From assembly GCA_009617715.1 (NCBI GenBank), contig VTFK01000096.1, positions 186,001 to 250,000 on the forward strand: 64,000 bases of DNA, given 5' to 3'. Below the pieces are notes generated by a model that was not told the DNA's origin, ran no database searches, and saw only the letters and a program-made list of their open reading frames with translations. The DNA comes from Plectrocnemia conspersa. Its lineage: Eukaryota > Arthropoda > Insecta > Trichoptera > Polycentropodidae. A program made the position numbers and the translations under genes. This document shows, one piece after another, positions 1 to 13,100 of this stretch (position 1 is the stretch's first letter; the number at the start of each line of letters is the position of its first letter).

Positions 1-2397
1 TTATTTTTCTCAAATTTAGATCAATTCTAAAACTTTTCCAGATTTTGTGTCATTTTAAATAACCTAAAAATAGTCGTTATAATAATTATTATTGTTTATA
101 ATAATAACACAATTCTAATAAAAATATTACAAAGAATTCGAAAAGTAATAAGAAATATATCATTTTTTATTTTACAAAAATTTATTGTGTAAAGTTTTAG
201 ATAAAAAAATCTGTGTAAAGCTTTAGAAAAAAGAGCTCATCAATTTTGGCTTCTTTAAACAAAAATTTCACCTACTCTTAAATTTTTTTTTTTAAAATAT
301 TTGTAGATAATAAAAAAAATAGTAAAAAAAATATTTTTATCTACATTTGTAATTTTCTTAATGTAAATAACTGTATAAGTAAATATAAATAAAAAAAATT
401 TGAATATCATGTTATTGAACTTAATCACAATAACTACTACAAGATAATAATTAAATAAAAAATAGTATTATTAATTCTGTCGCCATATCAAATCATTTCA
501 GAATCAACAGTATTATGATTAGGTAAATCGATACCCTTGGTTCGAATCCCGCCTACCGTGTAACTCGATACAAACGTGAACCGTTGACATTTTCACACGA
601 ACCACCGCTCCCTCGACCGACCGACGCGACAGTACCGCGAAAACCCGACGCGGAGCTCAACGGGTTTCGGTGCCGATGGGAAACCGATTTTTCCCGAAAA
701 GCACTGATTCGATTCGCGCCTCATCATCATCACCTTTAAACAAATTAATCTCAGTGTCCGATGGGAAAAGCCTGTCGATGAAGACCGGGTCCGGATGATA
801 GCGCGACGGAAATCGATCGGTTCCACCTTCAGCACCTTCTGGGCGCTGCCTTGGGAAAATCATCGGGTGTGACACGCCGAAAATGCCCCGTTAACCAATT
901 AGTGCCGTATCCGAAGTGACTTGGCCAATTTTTTTCTTTGACTCTTGTGGTACGTCCGATATCCGCCGATAGATAAAAAGATTCCCCAAAAAATACAGAT
1001 TGATAGATATGAATCCGGTCCGGAGATGTCTTGACATTGTTGCTCATCCAATTAATCACGCTTCGGCCTCTGTTTTTGAAGTGCGATAAGATCTATGTTA
1101 GATTTTAGGTGAAATAAAAATGTGTTTGACGCGATAATCTTGTGTTTGATAGTGAAATTCCGGATGTTAGTTGTGCCGAACATTGATAGATTGAATTTGT
1201 GATAATAATAAGCAGGAGTAGAGATTTTTAAGTAACATAAGATCAGATAATAAGATTATGAAATGTGTTGATAGTATCTACAGTTGATAATTTATATTTG
1301 ATTTTACATTATCTGTTTCTGTTCATTTAATGAATTTAATAATAAATTAAAAATAGTTAATAAACTACTTCTAAAGATTTATAAATTACGATTTTTCTGT
1401 TTTGTGATGAGTTTTGATTTAAAATAGATTGCTTGGTATATTTCAACTAAAATGTGGCTTGATATTCTTATTTATTGTAATTTTTATATTATATTTGTTA
1501 AAAGATATACTATTAGTTTATGGACTGGTATAATATATATTTTTAAGTTTAACGTGTTTAAAAAATAAATTATAAGGCTCTGATTTATATATCAAATTAT
1601 AGAAAGTTATGATAAAGTCAATCCATTTCATTAAATACAAAAAAAAATTATAGACATAATATATATGTATCAATCTCAATGCCATAGTTATTTAATTAAT
1701 AGTTAAAAAACAATTTAAACGAATAATCTTCAGTTTACCAATCCAATTTCAATTATCTCGCAAATTACGCAAACAAATCTATTTTCTTAAAAGTCACCGT
1801 GTTTTGTTATTTCTTAAAACACCAATTTATAAGTTGGTTTAAGTCGAATATATAGCTAAACAAACATCAAATTAATTGTTGATTCGGATTACACAGTTAC
1901 GCCGCGATGATCACAGTTTCTCGCCGATATAGGGTGACCGTAAAATCGAGTGATAATACCGTGAGAAAATTGAATAAATCTTTTCGTTTCACAGATCGAC
2001 GCTTTAAAATATAGTTAAATTAAATAACGTGTGATGGAAATGCTCTTAAACAAATACGCAAATAGCCTATTACGTTTGCACAGTGCTCGGTATTAATTCA
2101 TCAATGACTCGTCCGCCGAGCAGGGCTCGAATTGTGCTCCGGAACCGCGCAGTGGAATTATAGGCGACGATGGCGTAGTGGTGGTGTTTTGTGGTTTTTT
2201 TGTGGAAGTTGATATGGAAAACGTCGGTGCCGATGTTCTGAAGGCGAAGAGGTGAGAAGGTGCTCATCATCGCCACCGCGACGATCGTCAGGCTGGAGGC
2301 TCCAGCGAAGGCCACGTTCGCCGCCCTATTCGGGCTGCGAGCGGGCGGGGCGGTGGGAGGGGTGGACCTCACCACCGCCTACCGCTACAACCAAAAT
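1..2397. other. Upstream AT-rich flank of the Pax gene
   Basis: No coding exon is supported here. Most of the stretch is AT-rich filler. A less AT-rich block at about 590-1060 has short open frames on both strands but no recognisable protein. At 540-550 there is an exact RNA polymerase III B-box (GGTTCGAATCC), but no convincing A-box or tRNA fold precedes it, so it may be a tRNA or SINE remnant. The GC-rich stretch from about 2090 leads into the proposed first exon. Confidence 0.5.
2070..2397 (+). promoter_or_regulatory. GC-rich 5' leader or promoter region of the Pax gene (tentative)
   Basis: Base composition changes sharply from AT-rich to GC- and CpG-rich at about 2090-2390, immediately before the candidate start codons at 2398 and 2401. 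The frame leading into those ATGs has no ATG between an in-frame TGA at 2239 and position 2398, so this part is read as 5' untranslated leader. The codon-like GC bias at 2260-2397 also allows translation from a non-ATG start, but nothing proves it. No TATA box was identified. Confidence 0.35.
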
Positions 2398-2416
2398 ATG
2401 ATGGAATATTACACCT
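2398..2416 (+). CDS. sv: Pax2/5/8 candidate exon 1 (start codon exon)
   Basis: Exon 2 of the Pax gene needs an upstream exon that ends one base into a codon. Here two consecutive ATGs at 2398 and 2401 open the frame MMEYYT, followed by one base and a good donor (CACCT then GTAAGC at 2417). The phase therefore fits exon 2 exactly. A very short N-terminal leader before the paired domain is normal for Pax2/5/8. One reservation is that the junction codon becomes TGT (Cys), giving [10 protein letters not shown] where Gly is usual ([10 protein letters not shown]). The true first exon could lie elsewhere in intron 1 or outside the window, and no other phase-1 start exon was convincing. The call rests on phase, GC-rich context and donor only. 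Confidence 0.42.
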
Positions 2417-2539
2417 GTAAGCAGCTTAACTATTTTGCTTGGTAGTGTATTTGAGTTATAGTTTGGATGCTATTTATGAAGGAATCTTATTTGATCATTT
2501 TAATTTTGCTCAGTTAATTGATTTTTAAATAATAGCGCC

Positions 2540-2890
2540 ATAAAAAAGTAATGAGAGAGTACAAATAATGCTTGAAATATTAAATATAAAAAGTAATGGA
2601 TGAAAGTTGGCTAATTTGAAAAACGTTCCCACTGCGGATTTATGACTTCTGAAAGGGGATAATTGTTTGTTGCGCTCCCCTATTGGACAAAATTCGGTTT
2701 TAATATGCTTTATTCGATTTTTACATATTATAAGTTGTAATATGAACGCTAGATAACCACGCGTTTCCACTGAGACTCCCTTGAATTTAGCCAGAAAAAT
2801 GCATGTCATTTATAATATGAATCTTAATGAAATAGAAATATTAAAAAAACGACTACTGACTGTCCAATTTTTACCCCCCCCCCCTCCTTG
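2540..2890 (-). repeat. Repeat B copy 1
   Basis: On the - strand this shares long stretches with 47870-48200 and 52780-53010: a block around the motif AGGGGAGCGCAACAAACAAT, an internal block with TGACATGCATTTTTCTGGC, and the terminal CGCAGTGGGAACG. A run of ten C residues on the + strand lies near its outer edge. It has no coding potential. It appears to be a non-autonomous dispersed element; its class is unknown. Confidence 0.65.
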
Positions 2891-3935
2891 GAAAAATCTG
2901 AAATGACGTCCCTGTCTACTGACTGTAATTTCTGATCAAAGTATAGACATTGCTTTATATATAAACATTGAAGGATATGTTTATTTTAAAAAATTGTGTT
3001 TAGAGTTTACTAGATATCTGCAATAAAATACCGATATAAATAACTAAAACTCGAGGATTGTTTTTTTTTAATAATTACTCACACTGTTAAAAAAATGGCT
3101 AGAATATATAGAAACAGTGAGTAAGGTAAGAGCGCTTTTGTATGAATAAAAAATATTTTATATGTAATTTATTATCTGTGTTAAACTTTTTGTTGGCAAA
3201 ATCGATTTATCGTATTTTTATATTTTAGCAAGTCGACCTCATTTATGAAAAAATTAACAAATACATTTTAACTAACTGTAGGAACTTTCTTTAGGGAAAA
3301 TAACATTTTTTGATCTAATGTTAATTTATTTCAATATTAATCCTAAGAAATACAGTATTCAAAGGATTAAATAACATTAATAGCAATAGTTTTAAGTGTA
3401 AATTTGGGTGAAAATTACTTAACAATGTCATCCTGTACCTTTAATTGCAAAACTAAAATTTAATATCTTTAAAATTTCGATATTGTTTTATTTTGCTATT
3501 TTCAAGTTGTCTAGTTTTTTGTTTGTCTTGTAAAGTGTAGTTTGCAATTTTACACTTTAAGCCATCGATATGCAATTTATTTATTTTCACATGAGGATTT
3601 TTAGATTCACTTTTATTTTTATGAAATAATTAAGTTAAAAACGTATATTTCATTACAAATAACATTTTAGGTTATGCCATGTATGCTCTTTATAAAATAA
3701 AAGTAGATATTTCTTATATAATAATTTTCTAATAAATAAGTTGTTGCAATGCCATTACTTTGAAGATTCAGCATATTTTTTTAATTAACTACAGTTTTTT
3801 ACAAAATCGAAAAATGTCAATAAACAATTTATTAAATTATCATTTTAACTATAAATTTAAAAAAAATGCAAATGTTTTAAAACTATTTTTTTAGTTAACG
3901 TTTTACCCTTGAGTCTTTAATTATCAAAGTTTCAA

Positions 3936-4400
3936 CCAGCGCGATATGCGGTTTAAGTAGCTGATTATTGCTCTAAAAGGACCATGTTTGCATTCCAACT
4001 GGTCTTAGTGGTTTTTTTCAATTTTCATAGTATCTGGGAGATCTAAATTAGTGAATATTATGTAGGGACTGATTTTTTTCTATGGCCAAAAACTAAGCAG
4101 CACTCTAATAACACTGACGTGATGGCGGCGCAGAGCAACACATTATTTGATGAACCTTGACTGGAAGACGATGACCAGTAGTGCCTTATCCGCCAATTTC
4201 GATTTAATTTCGATTCATAATCGCAAAATAAGTTTACCTAGATTTTCCTAATCTCACTGATGAATATTGTGATGTATTATTAAAATTGAGCCAGGTCGTA
4301 CATATTAGATATTTAAAATTCTCTAATAATGAGATACTTCAGCTCATAGAGAATATTTTATATGATTTAAAATAATACATGTATTATATATAGAGAGAGA
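3936..4400 (+). repeat. tRNA-like SINE copy 1
   Basis: The head begins CCAGCGCGATATGCGG and carries a degenerate B-box (GTTTGCATTCCAAC) about 50 bases further on. The body then shares the segment TTTACCTAGATTTTCCTAAT, followed by a Ctcac/gatgaatatt block and a tail with CTCATAGAGAATATT, with four other copies in this window. Compared with copy 5 it carries about 100 extra bases in the middle (roughly 4050-4195), which look like a later insertion or a different subfamily. Confidence 0.6.
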
Positions 4401-5309
4401 ACTCTACATATTTAAACTGATTCCTAATATATACTTTTTATTTAATTTTTAAGGAACCACTCATTTTGCAATGATTGAGCCTAGAATTGTGTTTTTTCTA
4501 GGAACGCTGATTATGTTTAGTGCTAAAAGAGCATAAGTCTAAGCTAATTATTTATCACTTCGTTGTAATTTTAGAGCAGATATGTTAAATGTAACTGAGT
4601 TTTGAATAACAATATATAATTATATATAATTTAATCAGATTGCTTTGTACATGTAGCACAATAGTGTTTTGTAGGCTATTTTTACGTCCACTAAATGTCA
4701 ATTGCTGTGGAGAAATCTATTTTTCAGCAATTAAAGATTTCTAAAAGGTGCATAATATGTCATACATTCAATTAAAACATGCTTAGCAAGTATATTCAGC
4801 AATGCATTATTTTCTTATAGACTTTTAATAGCTAAAATTGGTAAAAAAAACTCGTCAACAAAAAACTTTTATGTATCTGGATACTATTTAAAACGCATGA
4901 TATTCATAAAAATAAATTTTATATGTTTATAAATGGACATTAAAAATACACTATAGTTTGATACTTATGCATCCATTTTTTGATTACTGAACATATAGCG
5001 AAATATCTTAAATTGTATCAATTACTCAGCATTCCGAAACCTGACAGTAATAAACTGAATCCATACACCTTCTTTAATACATATACAATACAATGGAGAA
5101 AGTCGCTTATTAATCGTACAATCCGTTCACGGAATAGCTGCGGATGTACAGACAGATAACCTGCCTTCATCGTGATTATCTAATAATTAGGTATTTATGC
5201 GTTTTTAAAATGTAAAATTCGTTCACAAAATTAAAATCCCACAAAGCGCGACTAATTCGAATTAAATAAACAAACAAACCCACGCCACACCACTTTTTCA
5301 TAAATCACG

Positions 5310-5600
5310 CATATTCGAGCACGGCGCGCGAGACGCCAATGATTTTTCCGAGGGGCCGCCGCCTGTGTCCCTTTCTCTCGGCCGCCTTTTCACGTATCTC
5401 CGTCTCTGTCTGGTCGCGTGCGACGCCACCGCCCGCCGCGCGTAATTGGCCAAACCGCACTCGGCCGACCAATAAGAGGTGAGCGCTCCATTAAACCACG
5501 CCCGCTTACCATTTCGGGACCTTTCCGACGCGCTCCCGCTCGCCGCTCCGCATTTACGACCTCGCAAACTTTTATTTATGTTTATGTCATTTTTTGACTG
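5310..5600. promoter_or_regulatory. GC-rich island, candidate enhancer or alternative promoter
   Basis: This is a CpG- and GC-rich stretch inside a very AT-rich intron. It contains RUNX-type sites AACCGCA (5453-5459) and AACCACG (5494-5500), a CCAAT box (ACCAATAAG), a KLF/Sp-like CCACGCCC, and homeobox-type cores TAATTG and TTTATG. In Drosophila, the RUNX protein Lozenge activates sv in cone cells, so RUNX sites are in keeping with the gene. No start exon in the right phase was found next to it. Function is inferred. Confidence 0.35.
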
Positions 5601-5830
5601 ACGCAACCGTCGAAGGAGCAGGAGAGATGCAATTTTCTTTCGTTTTAGCCATATGCTGGTAAAAATTGATAATAAATAGCACTGAAAAAGAGTGATAATG
5701 TTCCTAATAAAAAAATATGAGGCGTTGAGAATATTAAAGGCGAACTCTACAAATGCTTAAAATTAATCGACTACAAAGTCTGACTTTCAAAATCGGGTTA
5801 GTGAGTAGATGGAGAATGAGAAATATATTA

Positions 5831-6080
5831 CCAACACGATAAATCATATAAATCAATAACTAATACCTGAAATACCTGGATTTGTATCTCATATGAATAA
5901 TCACATGATAATAATTAGTAATTATTATAAAATTATAATTCAGATCGATCATCATAATTTAGATTTTCTTTGATATACCTATTCTCACTGATGAAAATTG
6001 CAATGAATAATTAAAATATAACTTTGTCCTGCATATTAAGCAATAAATAACTATTTCAACTCATAAAGAATATTACTTAC
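5831..6080 (+). repeat. tRNA-like SINE copy 2
   Basis: It begins CCAACACGATAAATC, has a decayed B-box region (ACCTGGATTTGTATCTC), then the GATCGATCATCA block and the shared body and tail (CTCACTGATGAAAATTG, CTCATAAAGAATATT). It has the same order of blocks and orientation as the other four copies. Confidence 0.6.
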
Positions 6081-6759
6081 ATATAAACTAAAAAATCCAT
6101 GCATATTTACCTTCTTAATTTTCATGATGTTTCCATATTCATTTTGGCCATCTTAATTCGTAGTAAAATAGTATACAAGTTACTCTTTAAATTAGGAATT
6201 GCCATTTTCTTAAGTTTGCCTTTAATATTCTAAACGCTAAGGGCATACTAATTGACATAATATTTTACAAAATCGCTTCATGAAATCTATAGAATAAACC
6301 GTTGAAGTCGTTTTAAGATTTTTCCTTCTCCGACTTTACCTAATGTTTCAACTCCATCTAGTTTTTTTATTTTATTAAGAGCCATTTTTCCTGAATATTA
6401 AATTGACAGCAATAAAATTAAAGAATTTTAAAAATATATATTAAAAATCTTGAATTTCCATGTTTACTGTTGGCCAACTTTTTCCCACCCAAAATCCTTG
6501 ATTTTAAAGCAAAAACGAGTTATCTTTCAAAGTAAAACTAAATATATCGCGAAAATATTTTTACTTAAGCGTCAGTGACTCACCGGTGCGTCATTTGTTG
6601 ATTATTATTTTTTTAAGTTAACTAGCTATTTACAAATTATAATTTTATTATTGTACTAGATACATTTATCAGTAAACCAATTCTTTTATATTTATTTTTA
6701 GAAAAAGATACTGACTAGAAATAACAGGTGACTCACTAAAAAGTCATTCGCATTTAAAG

Positions 6760-7190
6760 GGTTAAAGTATGAAATTTCATTGAAATCATATCAGAATACA
6801 TTTTCAACTATAAATATATATTTTTCCAAGTGAAAATATAATTTATATGGCTGGTGCTAGTAAAATTACATGATTTCAGATTTTCCATAAGTATTATAAT
6901 ATATACTAATCATTATTTATATACTTGATGCTACTCTAAAATGTCTATGAAATGCTATTTAACAGTTGCGAAACGTCCATTTGCTGTTCAAACCCAATCT
7001 AATCATAATAAAAGTTCTACAGTTAATTATAGTTTTAGAACTGTAATTAAGTTTTTCTAAAATACAAGCTTAAATATCGCATCTCACAAATTTGTCTATG
7101 GTTTGTTTGCACTTGGACATTGCACTATATTTTAAAAATATATTAGCTATCCTAGAAAGCGCAAAAACAAGTATCACTTAACGTATAAAA
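6760..7190 (+). repeat. Repeat A, 3' half fragment
   Basis: It matches the 3' halves of the longer copies at 14960-16090 and 22540-23680. Shared blocks include GGCTGGTGCTAGTAAAATTA, AAAATGTCTATGAAA, CAGTTGCGAAACGTCCATTT and GCTGTTCAAACCCAATCTAA, ending in a decayed AAAGCGCAAAAACAAGTATC. No coding frame is conserved. Confidence 0.65.
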
Positions 7191-10100
7191 AAATTTTAAA
7201 ATTAAAACTCGAAAATTATCATAAGATCGTAGAAATTAACTGAAAATATTGTTTATAAGAGAAAAAGTTTTTCAAATGCTGATATTTCATTAACTATCAA
7301 TATTATATAAAATCATGAAAGTAGTAAGAATAAAGTTGAACTGAAGTAAAAATGATGTTATATGCTATTGTATAATTAACCTATTTATTTTAATTATTTA
7401 TTTAACTAATATAGCTGATTCTTACTTCCACATCGTTGGTATGTTTTCCATTTTTCGTTTTTCAGACTTTATATACTACTCATTTTGTTTTTATTATTTG
7501 AAATATTTTGTATGATTCATCTCTTATCTTAAACGCATTTTTAACATCATCATTAAACTTTTTAAATATTGTTATATCAGTCGTTTTCAAACTATGTATT
7601 TGTAAAACATTTTTTAAAAGAACATAATCAAATTTGAAAGTTGTTTGAAAGGTTTTTCTTTAAATCTTTAAAAGAAATCATTTTTTTATGTTATATAAAG
7701 GTTTCTTTAAAATATCTACTGTTTTAAAACACAAAGATAAACAATAATATTGAAATAGGTAATTGTAGAAATTGATTCATAAATCACTTTTTTATCATCT
7801 AGAAAAGAGACCCATTTTTAATGTTAGATAAAATGTTATATTAATGAAGATAAATAATGAGAAATAGCCATAATAAGGAACTATAATTGTAAGCATATTC
7901 TAAATTTATTGATTCAAAATCAGATGGAATTCTTATAATAGCATATAAAAGGGATAAAACACAAAAAACCGCAGTATTTTATTTAAATACTAAAATATTA
8001 TTGACGAAAAAGTTGTAAAACAAGTTTATTTTTATATGCAAAAATTAATATATATATTTTTTTAATTTTCTATATTTTTATATTTTATATTATATTCTAT
8101 ATTTTTTCTGAAATGAGTTTCTAAATATAAATATTTTTACAATAATAATAAAAATAATTTAAAGTTTTTTATATAAAATTGCAATAAAAGAAATATGTTA
8201 AAATACAAAAGTTTATAGATAATATAAAAACTGAATCTGCAGTGTTAGTTTCGCATGCTATTATTCTGTTAATTGTAATTACTATAAAATCAATTAGAGC
8301 CAGTATTAGTAGGTATATTTTAAGTTTATTTATTATTGTGGTAATCCATAATTTATAAATACTATAAAAGTTTACTTCAAGCCCTTTTTATGAACGCGTA
8401 TTTTTTAATAAGAAACTTTGTAGTTCTATAGGCAAAATCTAGTGTTAGTTTAATCTGCTGATATTTCATCTATTCAAAATATTATAAAATGTATATTCAA
8501 CCTTTTTTTTGTATGCATTTTTTTAATGTTTGTAATTACCATTATAATAGGTAAAGCAGCCATGAAAAAATCATACCACAACTGCTTTTAAAATAACTCG
8601 CAAAACATTATACAGTATACAGATATTATTATCAGATATTAAGTAAAATTTCTTTCAAAAAGCAATAGCTTATTATCTGTATAAATAAAATATTTCAACG
8701 TAGTAATGTAAATTAGTTATATAATTTAATCTATCATTGCATTTAATGTTATTTTAACCGAATTCATCAATATCAATATTTTAATAGTAATCTAAAATAG
8801 GATAATAAATTATGAATAAATATGTTTTTCAGTAATTTGAAGGAATCATGTTTTTTTCTATTTAATCGCACATGTTTTTAACATATTTGCATTATATTAA
8901 ACATACTTTTATTAAATTTAACCATTAATTTTATAATTTTCTCCACAAATACCTTAAATCTAGAAGTAAAATTAAGTTTCCTATGAAATGAATTCTGTAA
9001 GCAAAGTTTCATTAATATATTTATCTTCTATTACATCTGTATGAACCTTGAAATATATTTGTAATGCACTTATATTTTTTTAGTATAGTAATAATTATTG
9101 CGACACTTGAAATGTTTTTTATAACAGCGATCAAAATTTGATTAAAATTAATTTCGTTACCAAAATTTAGTACCATAGATAGTGCATTTTTCTATTATGC
9201 TATTACGAGCTTTAATTGCATATATGAATATATTTATTATTCATATCAGATTTTCTCACCCATCACGAATTCGAACAACGAGACAGGTACAGATTGCTGC
9301 TAATTTGGTAATTGTTAATAATTAAGTTAATTTCTCATTAAAAATATAATTATCGTTTAACATAAACAAATATGCAAAACTACATATGTAATACACTTGT
9401 ACATCGATATAATATTTTCAGCAGCGAAAAGCATTGTCCTCGGTCGGTTTTGGCCTCAAAGTCCGGAAGCTGTAAATCTCGTTGTAGCCACGTCCACCTC
9501 GAATAGGGCTCACTTGAGAACTCTTTGTTTGCGTGGACCACGCACATACACAAAAGGATACATACACACATTTACATGTCGAGAAATTCTTTTTAAACCA
9601 CTTTTTACCGATTCAGCACAGCGCCATAATTCACGGCGAACGGATACGGGTCAGATTTATATATTTACAACGTGTAACATAAGAAACGTCGGCTAATTCA
9701 TAATTATTTATATAATTGCTATGTAAAAAATGCTGTATATGCATACCTAATAATAAAAGAGTTGAAATGTATGGTGTCTATAAAGGATAATGCCTTTTGT
9801 GGTAGTAAAGTGTCCTTGCGATGTTGTCCAGTTCCGGCGGAAGTAACGTCGCAGTAGTCGCATTCCGTTCGCCATTATTACCCTCAGATAAAGATTTTCT
9901 CTTATATTGTGGTCCCGCGCGACCCTCGCACACGCTACGTATTGTGTATGGGCGCAAACATTAAATGTGTATGTTAAATAAAAATAATCGTCGGTATGAT
10001 GTATGGAAAATTCCAGGAAGACATTTCAGCACGCGATTCGTTCGCTAGGAATTTTCCGACGACGCGGAACACGTTATCGACACAATTTAACAATTTCACT

Positions 10101-13100
10101 CGGTTATTGTGATGTTTCGTAATGTTCGATAAATATCCGCGATCCGTTAAATATAGGGTGCTTATAAATCAAAGCATAATGATTACTGTGCAATTATTGT
10201 AGGCAATGGAAATGCGGAAGTCGCGGGTATATGAATCTCATAATACATACAATAACAATTATTTAAAGCAATACCAATAATCTATAAGATTATTTGAGAA
10301 TATATATTAATATTATATATTACATAGAAATATAGATCAATGAAGCTTATATTAAAATAACAATTCACGTCATATTTCTTAATAATTAAATAAATACCAA
10401 CTATTCTTAAATCTAAAAAATCTGAAAATAAATGCTAATTTGTTGAATCTTAGTAATAAAAAAAACACAAGTCGAGTCATTATTATAATTAAATAGACTT
10501 TAACTTTATTTCACCTTTAAAGTATTTCTCTGTTATTTTGTGCATTGCAGATAAAACGTTAAAATCGAGATCAGCTTTTCTACAAAAAAAATAGTATAAA
10601 ACTATTTTAATTAAAAAAACTAATTTAGATTTTTTTAGAATATAGCTACATACATATTTCATAATCTACCTGTCTAAAATATAATTATTAAAAGAAACTT
10701 TGTCAATGTTTAATTGGAAAAAAGTACATAAATTATTATTCTTTGAAGAGTAATTTATTTTCCTTAATTTTTACACGACAAAGTACTAAATGTAGGCTAA
10801 TTTATAGGTCATATAATAATGTATTGTTTTGTCAATATATCAACAGACTTTTACTAAAAATTCATTACATAAAACACAAAATGTAATTTTTTACTTGAAT
10901 TTCATAAACTCACTAAAAAAGTGTTTTTTATTTTTTTTTGTAGCATAAACACAATAAACCATGCTCATATTTTATTGTATTTTATTTTTGAAGCCCCTGT
11001 AATGATTATATTGATTAATAATTCACCTTGATAAAAAGAGCTTGAGTAGAAGCCTTTAATAATTTAATAAATATTTTGTGATTCATTAATTAATTATTTT
11101 TTAAATATAGACGACTCACATTTACATATACATATTTATTTGCAATATTCTCTGTCGCCATCTTGCGGTCAGTTTTTGTGGACGTCGTAAATCACAGACG
11201 CCCACAAAAGCCAACAATAACTACCCTCACGTGGACCTCCCTTATTTTATATACACATAATACACGTGTCTACCGCAGCAATTGTCCAGAATAAGACTTT
11301 TCCGACACGGTGTTCCGGATGTCTACTTTACACGTTTATTACTTGCACGGGCAATAAATTCATATTCGATTCTCTATCGGTTTATTTCGTTCGCTTTGGC
11401 TATAGAAAGAAAAATTCGCATTAAACTTAGGGTGGAAAATGTTTTATACTTAGAGCTATACAGTGGATCTGAAGGAGGCAGGTAAGGAATCAGTTGTGGC
11501 CTCCAGGGAATCTTTGATCGATCCGCTTTCCGCGCGTAAAGCCTCCCTAATACCGAGTACAATGAACTTACTGTATTTCCTATTGGGATATCTAACTTCT
11601 TATATTATATTTAATTTAATAAATGTTCACTTTAATGTTGCCTATTTTAAATATCATATTTCTGCGGTTCTGTCTTTATGATAAATGACTTTTATCATAA
11701 AAAAATATTGTTGAGTGCTTTGCTGAGGGCCATTTTCCGCAAAACAATTAACGCAGGAAAAGGCGGCGACACAGAGGGGAAAATGGAAAAGAAAAAATGT
11801 AGAGTATTATGGGGAAAAAACGGTAAATGTATTTTCGCGTATAGATATTATTTTTATATAATAATATATTAAAAGCAATGGCGCCGCCAAAGACAATTAC
11901 GCAGAGGCGATTAAAGCGAAGACGCCATATTTTTTGAGGGTAGCTATTTTTACGGGGCCGAATCAGAGTCGTTTTTTTTATGTTGGACAGGAAATGTATG
12001 TGCTTTGTACAAAAATACTAGATTAGTTTTTTTGCCGCATATTATGCTTTATTAAAGATTTAGAAACCATTAACTTAAAATATGTTAAAAATATTTTTTT
12101 AACATTCATACAATATTATAAATAACTTCTTTCAATGTCTATTTTATATGTTCATTATTAGGTTTTTGGGTAAATTCTTAGTTTAGAACTATTTTTATAC
12201 AGATTATATTGAATTAATATAATTTTGGATTTAATTCATACATATAAATAATTATACTCTTATTTTTAATTAAGGTAATGATGGTAAGTTCCATTTTATT
12301 TACTGTACACCAATTTATTAAAATATGCAAGTCCCTTTCTAAAATTGAACAATCATGTACACTTTCTATCTGGTATATATTTTATGTCAGTGTAAAGCAA
12401 GTAGTTACATTGTAAATGGTTTCATCAATTCAATTAATAAAGGGGTACAAATCAGACCTTCAAGGAACTATAGAAATAGAAACTGATAAAAAATATTATA
12501 TGCTCATATCTTACCATTTGTTAACTATATAATATTTAAATATATTTATTTTTTACTTACAAAACCACGTTTATTAGAACAAAGATAAGGATTATTGTAT
12601 TTTATGTTTGATCTAATTTGATTTTAATTAATCATCCTGATTAGGAAATTTTAAGAAAACCTAATCTGTTAAGATCGACTGAAATATGATTTTTCAGACA
12701 CGATAGAAATTAAAAAACACAAAAGTTCATATGGGATTCTAAGCCAAGTCTTTTGGATATTAGTCACTGACAATATCACTGATCCATCGTGATGCTTATT
12801 GATTATAGAGATTAAATAATCTTGTCAACACAAGAAAGTTATTTTATATCTTAAATATTGTATATACTTACGTGAGATACATTGGTTAAATGTATAAATA
12901 ATCAATAAAATATAATAATAACTACTAATTATTATTATTATTATATAATAAATCATTTTATTAAATTAAAACTATTATAGATACTTTCCTGTTATCAGAG
13001 GGCATTTTTTAAATATTCTTATATGCTTAAGTTGCTTAGATTTTTGCTGTCTAAGATGTTCAAAATGACATTAATTTTATATATTTTAATTTTATACATA

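Noticed and set aside
540..560. tRNA-like B-box GGTTCGAATCC
   Set aside because: The T-stem does not pair well and no A-box or acceptor stem is present, so no tRNA gene is called.
2213..2252. Possible first coding exon starting ATGGAAAACGTCGG with donor AAGAG/GTGAGA
   Set aside because: It ends in phase 2, whereas exon 2 needs an incoming exon ending in phase 1; a direct join would shift the paired domain out of frame.
5298..5606. 102-codon - strand frame in the GC-rich island
   Set aside because: It is a by-product of low stop-codon frequency in GC-rich DNA, with Arg/Ser/Gly-rich low-complexity content and no domain.
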